Position numbers and translations under genes: made by a program. From DASYVD01 sp050693035 (lineage in GTDB: Bacteria > Actinomycetota > UBA4738 > CALAEC01): DNA of 39,537 nt. How positions within the stretch are numbered: the stretch's first letter is position 1; each line of letters begins with the position of its first letter. Shown piece after piece: positions 8,482 to 16,496 of this stretch. The notes under the pieces were generated by a model that was not told the origin of the DNA, did no database searches, and worked only from the letters and a program-made list of their open reading frames with translations. The stretch lies in assembly GCA_050693035.1 (NCBI GenBank), contig JBOGWB010000031.1, positions 1 to 39,537 on the forward strand, in the 5' to 3' direction.

Positions 8482-10038
8482 ATGCCCACCGCGACCCGAG
8501 TGCCTCCTCGCCGACGGAGCCGCCTCACGTTCGCCGGCCTGGTGGTGATCCTGGCCGCACTGACCGGCTCGCTGGCCGTGTGGCGTTTCGGCGTCTTCGG
8601 TGAGCCGGATCGGCGCGAGGCGGTGTCATCTCCCCTCGTCGAGGAGGAAGAGCCTGGACTCGGAGAGCCCTCGGAACAACCGACCGCGTCCCCCGAGACG
8701 GAACCCCAAGGGCCGCTGCCCATCAACGACGCCTTCCCGGGCTTGACCACGTTCCGCGGGAACGCCACCCGGACCTACTACGGCGAGGGCCCGGTGCCCT
8801 CGAGCCCCGAGGTCAAGTGGCGATATCCGCCCTCGGGGGGACTGTGCCGGGAGTCCACCGCCGGGGGGGAGACCAAGGTGTGGTGCGGGACGGGGTGGAC
8901 CGGTCAGCCGAACGTGGTGGAGCGCCGCCGGGGAAAGGTCCAGGTCCGGTTCGGCGCCTACGACGGCTCCGTCCACGTGGTCAGCGGGAGGACGGGCCGC
9001 GCGGTCAAGGATCCCTTGCCGACGGGAGACATCATCAAGGGGACGGTGAGCTCCGATCCCGACGGGTTCCCCCTGCTCTACTCGGGCTCGCGGGACAACT
9101 ACTTCCGGGTCCTGGCGCTCGACCGGGGGCCTCGGATGGTCGAGCTGTGGCGCATGTCCGCCGATTCGGCCCCGAACCCCGTGTGGAACGACGACTTCGA
9201 TTCCTCGGCCCTCGTCATCAGGGACCACCTTCTGGTCGGCGGAGAGAACTCCTGGTTCTACGTGGTCAAGCTGAACAGGGCGTACGACGACGCGGGCAAG
9301 GTCACGGTGGATCCCGAGATCCGTGCCCTCTTCCCCGGTTACGACGATGAGCTGTTCGCCGGACTGGGCGATCAGAACGTCTCCATCGAGGGTTCCCCGG
9401 CGTTTCACCGCGGCGTGGTGTACTTCGCCAACTCGGGTGGCCTCGTGCAGGGGTGGGACATCTCCGACGTCCTGTCGGGAGGAGACCGCTACCGCCGCGT
9501 GTTCCGGTTCTGGACCGGCGATGACGTCGATGCGTCGGTCGTCATCGACGACGATGGGTTCCTGTACGTCGCCGCGGAGCTGGAGCGATTCAATGAGCGC
9601 GCCCGGAGCGTCGGGCAGCTCATCAAGCTCGATCCCCGGAAACGGAACCGACCTGTGGTGTGGTCGGTGGACGTGCCCGGCGCAGGGGGGGACGGCGGGA
9701 TCTGGGCCACCCCCGCGCTCCACCAACGAGGGGTGTTCGTCACGGTCAACACGGGTGGGCTGTGGGCCGTGAGCCGGAAGACGGGGAAGGTCCGCTGGCG
9801 GATCGATCTGCCCGGTCCGACGTGGTCCTCGCCCGCGGTGGTGGACGGTGTGCTGGTCGTGGGTGACTGCGCCGGCGTCCTTCACGCCTACGACCTCGGT
9901 GACCGGCCCCTCCGTCGCCCGAGAGAGCTGTGGAAGCTCGAGCTGGGAGGGTGCATCGAGTCGACTCCCGCGGTGTGGCGAGGCCGGATCTACGTGGGGA
10001 CCCGCGCCGGGGGCGTGTACGCCATCGGCGAGCGCTGA
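8482..10038 (+). CDS. Membrane-anchored PQQ-like beta-propeller protein
   Basis: This 518-residue protein has a basic N terminus (RVPPRRRSRL), one hydrophobic helix (~16-36), an acidic Pro/Glu/Ser-rich linker (~45-80), and then repeated blades of the PQQ/quinoprotein type, such as GAYDGSVHVVSGRTGR, VNTGGLWAVSRKTGKVRW and VGTRAGGVYAIGE. It should sit outside the membrane as a beta-propeller. The PQQ-binding residues of true dehydrogenases are not evident, so it is more likely a binding or scaffold protein than an enzyme. A conserved-looking feature near the start of the propeller (FRGNATRTYYGEGPVP) resembles PQQ-like proteins annotated from actinobacteria. A thioredoxin-fold gene follows 41 nt downstream with its own -10 box. 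Confidence 0.8.
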   Translation: MPTATRVPPRRRSRLTFAGLVVILAALTGSLAVWRFGVFGEPDRREAVSSPLVEEEEPGLGEPSEQPTASPETEPQGPLPINDAFPGLTTFRGNATRTYYGEGPVPSSPEVKWRYPPSGGLCRESTAGGETKVWCGTGWTGQPNVVERRRGKVQVRFGAYDGSVHVVSGRTGRAVKDPLPTGDIIKGTVSSDPDGFPLLYSGSRDNYFRVLALDRGPRMVELWRMSADSAPNPVWNDDFDSSALVIRDHLLVGGENSWFYVVKLNRAYDDAGKVTVDPEIRALFPGYDDELFAGLGDQNVSIEGSPAFHRGVVYFANSGGLVQGWDISDVLSGGDRYRRVFRFWTGDDVDASVVIDDDGFLYVAAELERFNERARSVGQLIKLDPRKRNRPVVWSVDVPGAGGDGGIWATPALHQRGVFVTVNTGGLWAVSRKTGKVRWRIDLPGPTWSSPAVVDGVLVVGDCAGVLHAYDLGDRPLRRPRELWKLELGGCIESTPAVWRGRIYVGTRAGGVYAIGER

Positions 10039-10067
10039 GGCTTCGGGGCGTTCTCCCGGTCCTGCGT

Positions 10068-10073
10068 TACGCT
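10068..10073 (+). promoter_or_regulatory. -10 box of the thioredoxin-fold gene
   Basis: TACGCT is followed by exactly 6 nt and then the ATG at 10080. This is the spacing expected for a leaderless transcript. Confidence 0.45.
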
Positions 10074-10079
10074 GTCTGC

Positions 10080-10526
10080 ATGCCCCTCCAGCCCGGTGCC
10101 GCCGCCCCGCCCATCGCCGGCGCCGACCTCTCGTCCGGACCGAAGGCCGTCTTCTTCTACAAGGTGACCTGCCCGACCTGCCAGTTGGCCGCGCCGGTGG
10201 CGGAGCGACTGTACGGGATGTTCGGAGACCACTTCGTGGCCGTGGCACAGGATCCTTCGGAGAAGGTGGCCGCGTTCGCGGAGGAACATCGAACGTCGTT
10301 CGACTCCGTCTCGGACGAGCCTCCCTACGAGATGTCGGACGCCTACGGGATCGAGGTGGTCCCCACGCTGTTCGCGCTGGAGGGGGGCGTCGTGACCGAC
10401 GTGGTCGAGTCGTGGGATCGGGAAGGGTGGAACCGGCTGGGGTCCCGTCTCGCCGCTTCCCTCGGCCAGTCCATCTCCGCGTTGTCGGAGGACGGGGACG
10501 GGCTCCCGACCTTCCGCCCCGGGTGA
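10080..10526 (+). CDS. Thioredoxin-fold protein with CPTC motif
   Basis: A 148-residue thioredoxin/TlpA-like domain with a CPTC redox motif (Cys31, Cys34) after the strand AVFFYKVT, and a cis-Pro loop at VVPTLFAL. It probably reduces or oxidises disulfides. No signal peptide or membrane helix is seen, so it is likely cytoplasmic. The N terminus (PLQPGAAAPPIAG) is like that of AhpC/TSA-TlpA proteins. The ATG at 10080 is chosen because it sits 6 nt after a -10 box and because upstream codons overlap the beta-propeller gene. The neighbour could be its substrate, but that propeller is predicted to lie outside the membrane. The arsenate reductase at 14.7 kb would need such a reductant in principle; the link is only a guess. 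Confidence 0.8.
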   Translation: MPLQPGAAAPPIAGADLSSGPKAVFFYKVTCPTCQLAAPVAERLYGMFGDHFVAVAQDPSEKVAAFAEEHRTSFDSVSDEPPYEMSDAYGIEVVPTLFALEGGVVTDVVESWDREGWNRLGSRLAASLGQSISALSEDGDGLPTFRPG

Positions 10527-10538
10527 GGCTCGCGTAAC

Positions 10539-10557
10539 GTCCGCTAGGCTGGCGGAC
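10539..10557. terminator. Hairpin between convergent genes
   Basis: A perfect GTCCGC / GCGGAC stem with a 7-nt loop lies in the 59-bp gap between two convergent genes, 13 nt after one stop and 29 nt from the other. It could end transcription from both sides; no T tract is seen. Confidence 0.4.
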
Positions 10558-10585
10558 TCAGAACCCGGACCCAGACCGCCGTTCT

Positions 10586-11365
10586 TCAGGACTGGCCGGT
10601 CGTCCCCAGCAGCTCGGCGACCACCGGGTGCAGCGGGAAGTTCAGGGCGAGGCGCCCCGCCTCCGCCGGGTCGAGCTTCTCGTGCTCCGTTACGATCGCG
10701 GTGAACGCCTCCAGGGGAGCACGCTCGAAAGGATGGAGGGCTGGAAGGTCCGCGGCCACGAGCTTGGAGGAGCCTGCCAGGACCAGAGCGGACCTCCCGG
10801 CGGCGACGGCGGCCTCGGCAAGGCGCCGGGTGCCCGCCTCGTTCACCACCCCGCCCGGCCCGACTGCATCGGCGCCGGTCAGGACGGCATCGACCCGGGC
10901 GGCGTGGTCGACGGCCTCTTCGTCCTCGATCACCTGGGCGTCGATGCCTCGTTCGATGAGGCGGCTCGCGGTGAGCTTGCCCGCACCGCCGGGCTCTGCT
11001 CGCGCGCAGAGCGCGCGCACGCCGGCGGCGACCACGGCGGCGACCACCGTGCCGGAGTACGAGTGAACGACGACGGTGCCGGAGATGAGGCTCGCGGCCC
11101 TCGCGGCGACGCCGTCTCCCTCGGCGCGCAGGCGCCGGGCGAACTCCCTGGCCGCGGCGGCATGATCCTCTGCCTTCAGGACCTCGGAACCCAGGCGCCA
11201 TAGCGGAGCCATGGAAGGGTGTCCGCGGACCAGCGCGGCGACCGCTTCCGCCAGGTCGGAGCGGGGAAGAGCGGACAGGGCCTCGGCGGCCCGGAGGGCG
11301 ATCTGCGAGGCGCCGGACTCCCGGTCCCCGGCGGCCGCCCGAATCTCAGACATCCCGTCGCTCAC
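10586..11365 (-). CDS. IF-2B-fold protein (eIF2B / sugar-phosphate isomerase-like)
   Basis: A 259-residue member of the eIF-2B alpha/beta/delta fold family, which includes MtnA and ribose-1,5-bisphosphate isomerase. The family signature is seen in TGADAVGPGGVVNEAGT, with an Asp at the catalytic position, and in VVVHSYSGTVVAA. In MtnA and R15P isomerase the second motif is THC followed by a small-residue loop, with a catalytic Cys; here that position is Ser-like, so the isomerase chemistry may be lost or changed. Two upstream GTG codons and one ATG compete as starts. I choose the GTG at 11365 because TAGGAT (11372-11377, minus strand) ends 6 nt before it. It is head-to-head with a nucleotidyltransferase-like gene, which may hint at nucleotide or NAD metabolism. 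Function is not assigned. Confidence 0.7.
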   Translation of the reverse strand: MSDGMSEIRAAAGDRESGASQIALRAAEALSALPRSDLAEAVAALVRGHPSMAPLWRLGSEVLKAEDHAAAAREFARRLRAEGDGVAARAASLISGTVVVHSYSGTVVAAVVAAGVRALCARAEPGGAGKLTASRLIERGIDAQVIEDEEAVDHAARVDAVLTGADAVGPGGVVNEAGTRRLAEAAVAAGRSALVLAGSSKLVAADLPALHPFERAPLEAFTAIVTEHEKLDPAEAGRLALNFPLHPVVAELLGTTGQS

Positions 11366-11371
11366 GGGCAC

Positions 11372-11377
11372 ATCCTA
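11372..11377 (-). promoter_or_regulatory. -10 box of the IF-2B-fold gene
   Basis: TAGGAT on the minus strand is followed by 6 nt and then GTG at 11365. The box overlaps the first base of the ATG of the divergent gene at 11377. Confidence 0.4.
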
Positions 11378-12099
11378 TGGACGTGGGCGGTTTTCTCGGA
11401 CGCGTTGGACGAGCCCTGGCGCGGATGGACGAGCCGGGTCCTCCGAGGCTCGAGGTGCTGTGGCCGTATGCGCCCGGCGCCCCCGACCGGGTGGGGCTGG
11501 TGGCCGGCTCCTTCGACCCGATGACCGTGGCTCACGCCGCTCTGGCGGACGCTCTGGCACGCTCGGCCGAGCTCGTCCTGTTCCTCTACTCTCCGCGAAC
11601 CCTCCCGAAGGAGGCCGGTCCGGGGGGCCAGCCCGGAGCCGCGCTGCTCTCCCCGAGAGACAGGGTGGCCTCGCTCCTCGCGTACTGCCGGTCGCGGCCG
11701 GGACGCGGAGTGGCGGTGTGCTCCCACGGCCTCTACGCGGAGCAGGCCGAGGCCACCGCGGGACTGTTCCCCGGCGCGGACATCGTGTTCGGGGTGGGCT
11801 CGGACAAGCTCGTCCAGCTGGCCGACCCCAAGTGGTACGAGGATCGCGACGGAGCGTTGGACCGGCTGTTCTCGGTGTCCCGAGTGGCCTACGCGGTGCG
11901 GCAGGGCCAGGACGAGCCCGTAGCCGGGGCCCTGAAGGAGATGCATCGATGGCGGGAGCGCATCCAACCGCTGGACCTCCCATCCGGGCTCGCCGACCTG
12001 TCTTCACGTCGGGTTCGCGAGGTAGTGGCGAATGGAGGCGACGTCGGGGATCTGGTGCCCTCGCAGGTCCTCCCGTTCATCGAGGGCCGGTCGCCCTAG
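11377..12099 (+). CDS. NadD-like nucleotidyltransferase
   Basis: A 240-residue protein of the HxGH/TxGH nucleotidyltransferase superfamily, which adds AMP or CMP to a phosphorylated substrate; the nearest known type is nicotinate-mononucleotide adenylyltransferase. Seen: GSFDPMTVAHAAL in the place of GxFDPxHxGH (here T-V-A-H), the internal VFGVGSDKLVQL like the NadD substrate region, and LSSRRVREVV in place of the ISSTxIR motif. The Gly to Ala change in TVAH and the ~30 extra N-terminal residues set it apart from housekeeping NadD. The ATG at 11377 leaves only 11 bp to the divergent start; ATG 11425 is an alternative that would leave space for a promoter. It could be a paralogue using another nucleotide. 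Confidence 0.7.
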   Translation: MDVGGFLGRVGRALARMDEPGPPRLEVLWPYAPGAPDRVGLVAGSFDPMTVAHAALADALARSAELVLFLYSPRTLPKEAGPGGQPGAALLSPRDRVASLLAYCRSRPGRGVAVCSHGLYAEQAEATAGLFPGADIVFGVGSDKLVQLADPKWYEDRDGALDRLFSVSRVAYAVRQGQDEPVAGALKEMHRWRERIQPLDLPSGLADLSSRRVREVVANGGDVGDLVPSQVLPFIEGRSP

Positions 12100-12127
12100 G
12101 GAGCGACGCGGCCGCCGGGCCCAGCGT

Positions 12128-13870
12128 TCACGCGGGGCGCCGCTGTCCCGAACGCCGCCGTACCTCGCCCGCGGCGGGCAGTCGGACCCGGAACTCCGAC
12201 CCTCGTCCCAGCTCGCTTGCCACCTCGATCCGCCCGCCGTGCTGTTCGGTTACGTGCTTGGCGATGGACAGGCCGAGCCCGGTCCCGCCGGTCTCTCGAG
12301 AGCGAGCCCGGTCGACCCGGTAGAAGCGCTCGAAGATCCGAGGAAGGTCCCGAGCGGGGATCCCGATGCCGGTATCTCGAATGGCGAGGAGGGCCTCCCC
12401 GTCGCCGCCGGTGACGTCCACATCGACCCGGCCACCGTTCGGGGAGTACCGGACGGCGTTATCCAGGAGGTTTCGCACCAGGAGCGCCAGGTCCCCCGCC
12501 GCACCACGGACGGTGACGGGCTCGCCGTGCAGCCGGATCCTCACGCCGGCCCTTTCCGCCTGCTCCTTGAACCGCTGCACCTCGTCGGCGGCCAGGCGGT
12601 CCAGGCGAACGGGCGCCAGGGCCGGCCGCTCCGCTTCCAGGCGGGACAGGTCCAGGAGGTCCGACACGATCCGGGAGAGACGCAGGGCGTCCCGGTGCAG
12701 CTGCTCCGAGAACCGCGCGGCCGCGCGGGGGTCGTGCCGGGCGGCGTCCCGGAGCGTCTCCGCGGCCGCCTGGATCGACGCCACGGGGGTCTTGAGCTCG
12801 TGGGAGGTGTTGGCCACGAAGTCCCTGCGCATGACGTCGAGTCGTCGAGCCTCCGTGACGTCCCGGAGGACCATGAGCACGCGACCGGCTCCGGCCACGG
12901 CGACCGCGCTTCCGCGGAGGAACCGGGGCGGGAAACCGGCTTCGAACTCGTTCTCCCGCGCGCCTCCGGAAGCCCGGACCTCCTCTACCAGGCGGCGCGC
13001 GGGGGCGGGGAGGGAGCGCACCTCTGTCGGCGCGGCCCCCAGCAGCGCGCCGGCCGCCTGGTTCGCGTAGCGCATCGTATCGTCCGCCTCGACCAACACC
13101 ACCCCCTCTTCCATCGCCGAGAGGACGACATCTCGCGTCTCGCCGGCCTCCCTGGCCTCCCGCATGCTCGTTGAGAGCCGTTCGCTCATCCGGTTGAGGG
13201 TTTCGGCGAGAAGCGCGAGTTCGGCGGCGCCTCCGGTGGGGACGCGGATGGTCATGTCCTCGCCTCCCATGGCGGCAACCGTCTCGCTCATCTCTCGGAG
13301 GGGCCGGGTGAGCCCGCGGGCGACGGCGTAGACGGCGACCAGACCCAGGAGCGCCGCACCCGTCGCGCAGAGGATCACGATGAGGCGAACCCGGTTCAGC
13401 CGGTCGTGGACGATGGCCAGGGGCAGCGCCACCCGGACCACGATGCCCGCGCGTGCCGGAAGGGCCACGTAGCGGAACGGCGCCCCGACCGTCTCGCTGG
13501 TACGCGATGCCACCCCGACCCTTCCGCCGACAGCAGCCCGCATCTCGGGCCGGTCCGCGTGGCTCTCGATGGAGGTCGGGTCCCGTGACGAGTCCGCCAG
13601 AACCACGCCGTCGGTCCGTATCACGGTGATCCGCAGGTCCATCTCCTTCCCCAGAGCCACTACATGCGGCTGCAGCATCGACCGGTCGGGGAGGGTTGCC
13701 TGGACTGCCCGGCCCTGCGCTTCCAGGGAGCGGGTCAGATCGTCGAGGAGAGCGGACTCCAGCACCTGGTCCAGCGCCACCCCGAGCACGGCGAGCAGGG
13801 CCAGGAGTGTCAGGGCGTACCGGGTGAGGAGGCGGCGGGTGAGGGAGGGGAATCGGGACGCCGTGTTCAC
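12128..13870 (-). CDS. phoR: Phosphate-responsive sensor histidine kinase PhoR
   Basis: A 580-residue PhoR-type kinase that should sense phosphate status through the Pst-PhoU complex and phosphorylate the PhoB-like regulator encoded at 15.1-15.8 kb. Layout: TM1 ~14-34, extracytoplasmic sensor ~35-160, TM2 ~161-183, HAMP ~184-237, PAS ~245-340, H-box NTSHELKTPVASI (His357), N-box RNLLDNAVRYSP (Asn467/471), G1 DTGIGIP (499-505), F-box FERFYR, G2 GTGLGLS (529-535). The frame stays open for over 1.1 kb upstream, across two other genes. The true start is the GTG at 13870, which overlaps the fpg stop as GTGA and is immediately before the TM1 region. Two unrelated genes separate it from its regulator, which is unusual. 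Confidence 0.9.
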   Translation of the reverse strand: MNTASRFPSLTRRLLTRYALTLLALLAVLGVALDQVLESALLDDLTRSLEAQGRAVQATLPDRSMLQPHVVALGKEMDLRITVIRTDGVVLADSSRDPTSIESHADRPEMRAAVGGRVGVASRTSETVGAPFRYVALPARAGIVVRVALPLAIVHDRLNRVRLIVILCATGAALLGLVAVYAVARGLTRPLREMSETVAAMGGEDMTIRVPTGGAAELALLAETLNRMSERLSTSMREAREAGETRDVVLSAMEEGVVLVEADDTMRYANQAAGALLGAAPTEVRSLPAPARRLVEEVRASGGARENEFEAGFPPRFLRGSAVAVAGAGRVLMVLRDVTEARRLDVMRRDFVANTSHELKTPVASIQAAAETLRDAARHDPRAAARFSEQLHRDALRLSRIVSDLLDLSRLEAERPALAPVRLDRLAADEVQRFKEQAERAGVRIRLHGEPVTVRGAAGDLALLVRNLLDNAVRYSPNGGRVDVDVTGGDGEALLAIRDTGIGIPARDLPRIFERFYRVDRARSRETGGTGLGLSIAKHVTEQHGGRIEVASELGRGSEFRVRLPAAGEVRRRSGQRRPA

Positions 13871-14670
13871 CGGGGCCAGTGTATGGGCTGCCTGGGAGGA
13901 GGCTGGCAGCGGGGACAGAAGTACGTCGTCCGGCCGCCGACCACAGTTCGGCCCAGCGGGCTCCGGCATCGTGGGCACCGGGCCCCCGGCTGTCCTCGGA
14001 TCCGCATCCACCGGGTCCGGATGCCGCCGTCGAACTCCTCGATCCCCGCGCGGATGGTTCGTCGCAGACCACTGAACAGCCGTCGTCGCTCCTCCTCGGA
14101 CAGATCCTGTATACGCCGAGCCGGGTGGATGCGAGCTCGCCACAACGCCTCGTCCGCCAGGAGGTTGCCCACTCCCGCGACCAGTGACTGGTCCATGAGG
14201 GCCGCCTTCACCCGTCCCTGGCGTCCCCTCAGCAAGCCCTCGAAGGTTCGGCGGTCGAGCGCCAGCGCGTCCGGCCCCAGCCCGGAGAGGATCCCTTCGA
14301 GGCCCTCGGCGTCGTGGGCCAGCCACACCCCACCGAGCTTGCGCATGTTGCGATATCGAAGCTCTCCGCGGTCGAGCTGGAAGATGACCCGGTCGTGGCG
14401 GTGCCGCCCGGACTCGTCTCGCCCCCAGCCCAGGTCTCCCGTCATCCCGAAGTGTAGGAGGACGGCGGGCCCCGAGGTCCAGGCGATGAGCCACTTCCCC
14501 CGGCGCTCCGGCACCTCGAACCGCTCGCCTCGCAGGACCGCATCGAGCGTCTGCGCGTCGGCGTTGCGGAGGATGCCCTCGTCGGTGATGATGACGCGCT
14601 CCACCCGCGCTCCCACGGCGTGCCGAGCGAGGAACCGGCGGTAGTGCTCGACATCGGGAAGCTCGGGCAT
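13867..14670 (-). CDS. Formamidopyrimidine-DNA glycosylase family protein (Fpg/MutM-like)
   Basis: A 267-residue bifunctional DNA glycosylase/AP lyase of base-excision repair that removes oxidised bases such as 8-oxoguanine or formamidopyrimidine. The N-terminal catalytic Pro2-Glu3 is present in MPELPDVEHY, the conserved Lys lies in RRGKWL (Lys59), and the C-terminal zinc finger is complete (Cys232, Cys235, Cys252, Cys255, with the DNA-contacting Arg247). Classical MutM starts PELPEVE; this one has PELPDVE, so it may belong to a sister Fpg/Nei subgroup with a different lesion preference. Its stop overlaps the phoR start by 4 nt and it lies 32 nt after arsC, so it is part of the phosphate operon. 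Confidence 0.88.
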   Translation of the reverse strand: MPELPDVEHYRRFLARHAVGARVERVIITDEGILRNADAQTLDAVLRGERFEVPERRGKWLIAWTSGPAVLLHFGMTGDLGWGRDESGRHRHDRVIFQLDRGELRYRNMRKLGGVWLAHDAEGLEGILSGLGPDALALDRRTFEGLLRGRQGRVKAALMDQSLVAGVGNLLADEALWRARIHPARRIQDLSEEERRRLFSGLRRTIRAGIEEFDGGIRTRWMRIRGQPGARCPRCRSPLGRTVVGGRTTYFCPRCQPPPRQPIHWPR

Positions 14671-14702
14671 CGACCCGGCTTAGGCTCGGGGCGGCGACCG
14701 CA

Positions 14703-15110
14703 TCATGGTGCGCCGAGCTGTTCCAGGAGGGCGCGGACGCGTGACTCGATCTCATCTCGGATCGTCCGGACGTCCTCCAGCGGACGTCCGGAGGGATCGG
14801 GCACGTCCCAATCCTCGTACCGCTTGCCCGGATAGTAGGGACACTCGTCCCCGCACCCCATCGTGATGACCACGTCGGCGTCCCGAACGGCTTCGTCGCG
14901 AAGACCGGTGGGGCGCCGGCCCGCCAGGTCGATGCCTCGTTCCCGCATGGCCTCCACCACAGGCTGATGGATCTCCTCGATGGGCCGCGTCCCCGCGCTG
15001 GAGACCCCCACACGGTTGCCCGCCAGCTCCTCGAGCAACGCGGCGGCCATCTGGGAGCGCCCGGCGTTGTGGACGCAGACGAACAGGATCTCCGGACGAC
15101 TCTCGCTCAT
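14703..15110 (-). CDS. arsC: Arsenate reductase, LMW protein-tyrosine-phosphatase type
   Basis: A 135-residue ArsC that reduces arsenate to arsenite with cascade cysteines recycled by thioredoxin or mycothiol/mycoredoxin. The phosphatase-like P loop is CVHNAGRS (Cys12 to Ser19), the shuttle cysteines are Cys86 and Cys90 in MGCGDECPYYPG, and the general acid Asp is in VPDPSG. The start ATG at 15110 overlaps the stop of the PhoB-like regulator (ATGA), so translation is coupled. No arsR or arsenite exporter is adjacent. Because arsenate enters cells through phosphate transporters, expression together with the Pst system makes sense: starved cells import more arsenate. A protein-tyrosine phosphatase role is less likely given the two extra cysteines. 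Confidence 0.88.
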   Translation of the reverse strand: MSESRPEILFVCVHNAGRSQMAAALLEELAGNRVGVSSAGTRPIEEIHQPVVEAMRERGIDLAGRRPTGLRDEAVRDADVVITMGCGDECPYYPGKRYEDWDVPDPSGRPLEDVRTIRDEIESRVRALLEQLGAP

Positions 15111-15802
15111 TCCACGAACTTGTATCCCAGACCCCGCACCGTGAGGAGGTGCTTCGGGTGGTGTGGGTCCGCCTCGATCTTCTGCCGGAGCCGCTTGATA
15201 TGCACGTCCAGGGTTTTCGTGTCCCCGAAGTAGCCCGAGCCCCAGACGTTGTCGATCAGGAACTCGCGGGTCAGCAAGCGTTCTCTCCGCCGGAGGAACG
15301 TTTCGAGCAACTCGAATTCCTTGGGCGGCAAACTCGCGGGTGTTCCTCGGATCCGGACCTCATGGCGGGCCACGTCCATCTCGACGGGCCCGACGGATAG
15401 CGTGTCCTCGGCTCCTGTCTCCCGGCGCATCCCGGCACGGCGCAGGTGGGCTCGGACCCGGGACACGAGCTCTCGCATGGAGAACGGCTTCGTGACGTAG
15501 TCGTCCGCGCCCAACTCGAGGCCGGCCACCTTGTCCGCCTCCGCATCCTTGGCGGTGAGCATGATGATCGGCACGTCCGACTCCCGCCGGATGGCTCGGC
15601 ACACATCGAACCCGGAGAGTTTTGGCAGCATGAGATCCAGGATCACCAGCGCCGGTCGGTCGGCGCGGAATCGTTCCAGGCCGGCCTCACCGTCGGTGGC
15701 ACCCCCAACGGTGTAGCCCTCTCGCTCCAGGTTGTACCGGATGCTCTCGGCCAGGGAAGCCTCGTCCTCGACCAGCAGGATCCTCGCCGACTCAGTCCCC
15801 AT
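15107..15802 (-). CDS. phoB: Response regulator PhoB/PhoP/RegX3-like
   Basis: A 231-residue OmpR/PhoB-family transcription regulator. The receiver domain has the acidic pair in VEDE, phosphoacceptor Asp56 (VILDLMLP), Thr83 (MLTAKD) and Lys105 (VTKPFS). The winged helix covers ~135-231 with LPPKEFELLETF, the recognition region VDNVWGSGYFG-like segment (IDNVWGSGYFGDTKTLDVHI split) and the wing LTVRGLGYKF. It probably binds the PHO box at 20120-20137 and activates pst genes. Its start overlaps phoU by 11 nt and its stop overlaps arsC by 4 nt. The sensor partner is almost certainly the PhoR at 12128-13870. The name phoB is functional; actinobacterial relatives are called phoP, regX3 or senX3 partner. 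Confidence 0.9.
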   Translation of the reverse strand: MGTESARILLVEDEASLAESIRYNLEREGYTVGGATDGEAGLERFRADRPALVILDLMLPKLSGFDVCRAIRRESDVPIIMLTAKDAEADKVAGLELGADDYVTKPFSMRELVSRVRAHLRRAGMRRETGAEDTLSVGPVEMDVARHEVRIRGTPASLPPKEFELLETFLRRRERLLTREFLIDNVWGSGYFGDTKTLDVHIKRLRQKIEADPHHPKHLLTVRGLGYKFVE

Positions 15803-16496
15803 GGTCTGGATGGGAGGCGTCCGTGAACTCCCGGAACTCTCCGGTAAGGAGGAATGCCACCTGCTCGGCGACGTCGACGGCGTGATCGCCCACCCGCTCG
15901 AGCTGCCGAGAGACCACCATCATCGCCGCAGCCCATTCGAGGAGGGCGTGCTCCTGGCCGCACGCCGCCACCTCCAGATACATCCCCCGGTTCAGCCGGT
16001 CCACGGGCTCGTCCATCTCGGGCAGCCGGAGTGCGAGGCCCAGATCTCGGCGGGCGAAGGCCTCCATGGCCGCGCGGATCATCGGGCGCACCACGTCGGC
16101 CATCTCCTCGAGGTGCGAAAGGATCGTGCCGTTGGTCGGTAGGTGCCGGGTGAGTTGGGCCATCTTCGCGATGTTCACCGCCATGTCGCCGACCCTCTCG
16201 AGGTGGAAGTTGACGTGGAGGATCACAGACATGAGCCTCAGGTCTGAGGCCACCGGCGTTTGGAGGGCCATGACCTCGAGCCACCGCCGTTCCACGGCGA
16301 GGTAGACAGCATCGAGCTCATCATCGCCCGCGATGACGTGTTCCGCTTTTTCGGGATCCCGCTCCAGGAGGGCTTGCATGGACCCCGCCAGTGCCCCCTC
16401 GGCCAGCTCTCCGGCCCGCAGAATGTCCTCCTCGAGGTCGGCGAGCTCCTCGTGGAAGTGACGCCGGGCCTCCTGTTCACCCTGGACCCCCGCCAT
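15792..16496 (-). CDS. phoU: Phosphate transport regulator PhoU
   Basis: A 234-residue PhoU made of two three-helix repeats. It links the Pst transporter to PhoR and dampens phosphate uptake. Metal-binding type acidic repeats are seen in the two halves (AGDDELDAVYLAVERR and EMDEPVDRLNRGMYLEV). The helical NFHLERVGDMAVNIAK and SRQLERVGDHAVDVAE show the repeated E-R-x-G-D signature of the family. The length is typical. The ATG at 16496 overlaps the pstB stop as TGATG, so it is translated right after pstB. Confidence 0.93.
   Translation of the reverse strand: MAGVQGEQEARRHFHEELADLEEDILRAGELAEGALAGSMQALLERDPEKAEHVIAGDDELDAVYLAVERRWLEVMALQTPVASDLRLMSVILHVNFHLERVGDMAVNIAKMAQLTRHLPTNGTILSHLEEMADVVRPMIRAAMEAFARRDLGLALRLPEMDEPVDRLNRGMYLEVAACGQEHALLEWAAAMMVVSRQLERVGDHAVDVAEQVAFLLTGEFREFTDASHPDHGD

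Noticed and set aside
10545..10550. TAGGCT as a promoter -10 box after the thioredoxin-fold gene
   Set aside because: No plausible gene starts after it on the plus strand. It lies in the loop of a GTCCGC/GCGGAC hairpin between convergent genes and is better explained as part of a terminator.
10990..11025. Alternating GCGCGC repeats with a palindromic look
   Set aside because: They lie inside the IF-2B-fold coding sequence and encode Arg/Ala codons; no regulatory context.
13861..13875. GTTCACC-like sequence near the phoR start as a second PHO box
   Set aside because: Only one unit is present, with no 11-bp repeat, and it lies in the fpg/phoR overlap coding region.
12128..15013. A single 961-codon open frame on the minus strand suggesting a large fusion kinase
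   Set aside because: The part above 13870 overlaps fpg and arsC on the same strand in another frame, lacks any domain, and a GTG overlapping the fpg stop plus the TM1 segment marks the true start of phoR. High GC simply removes stop codons.
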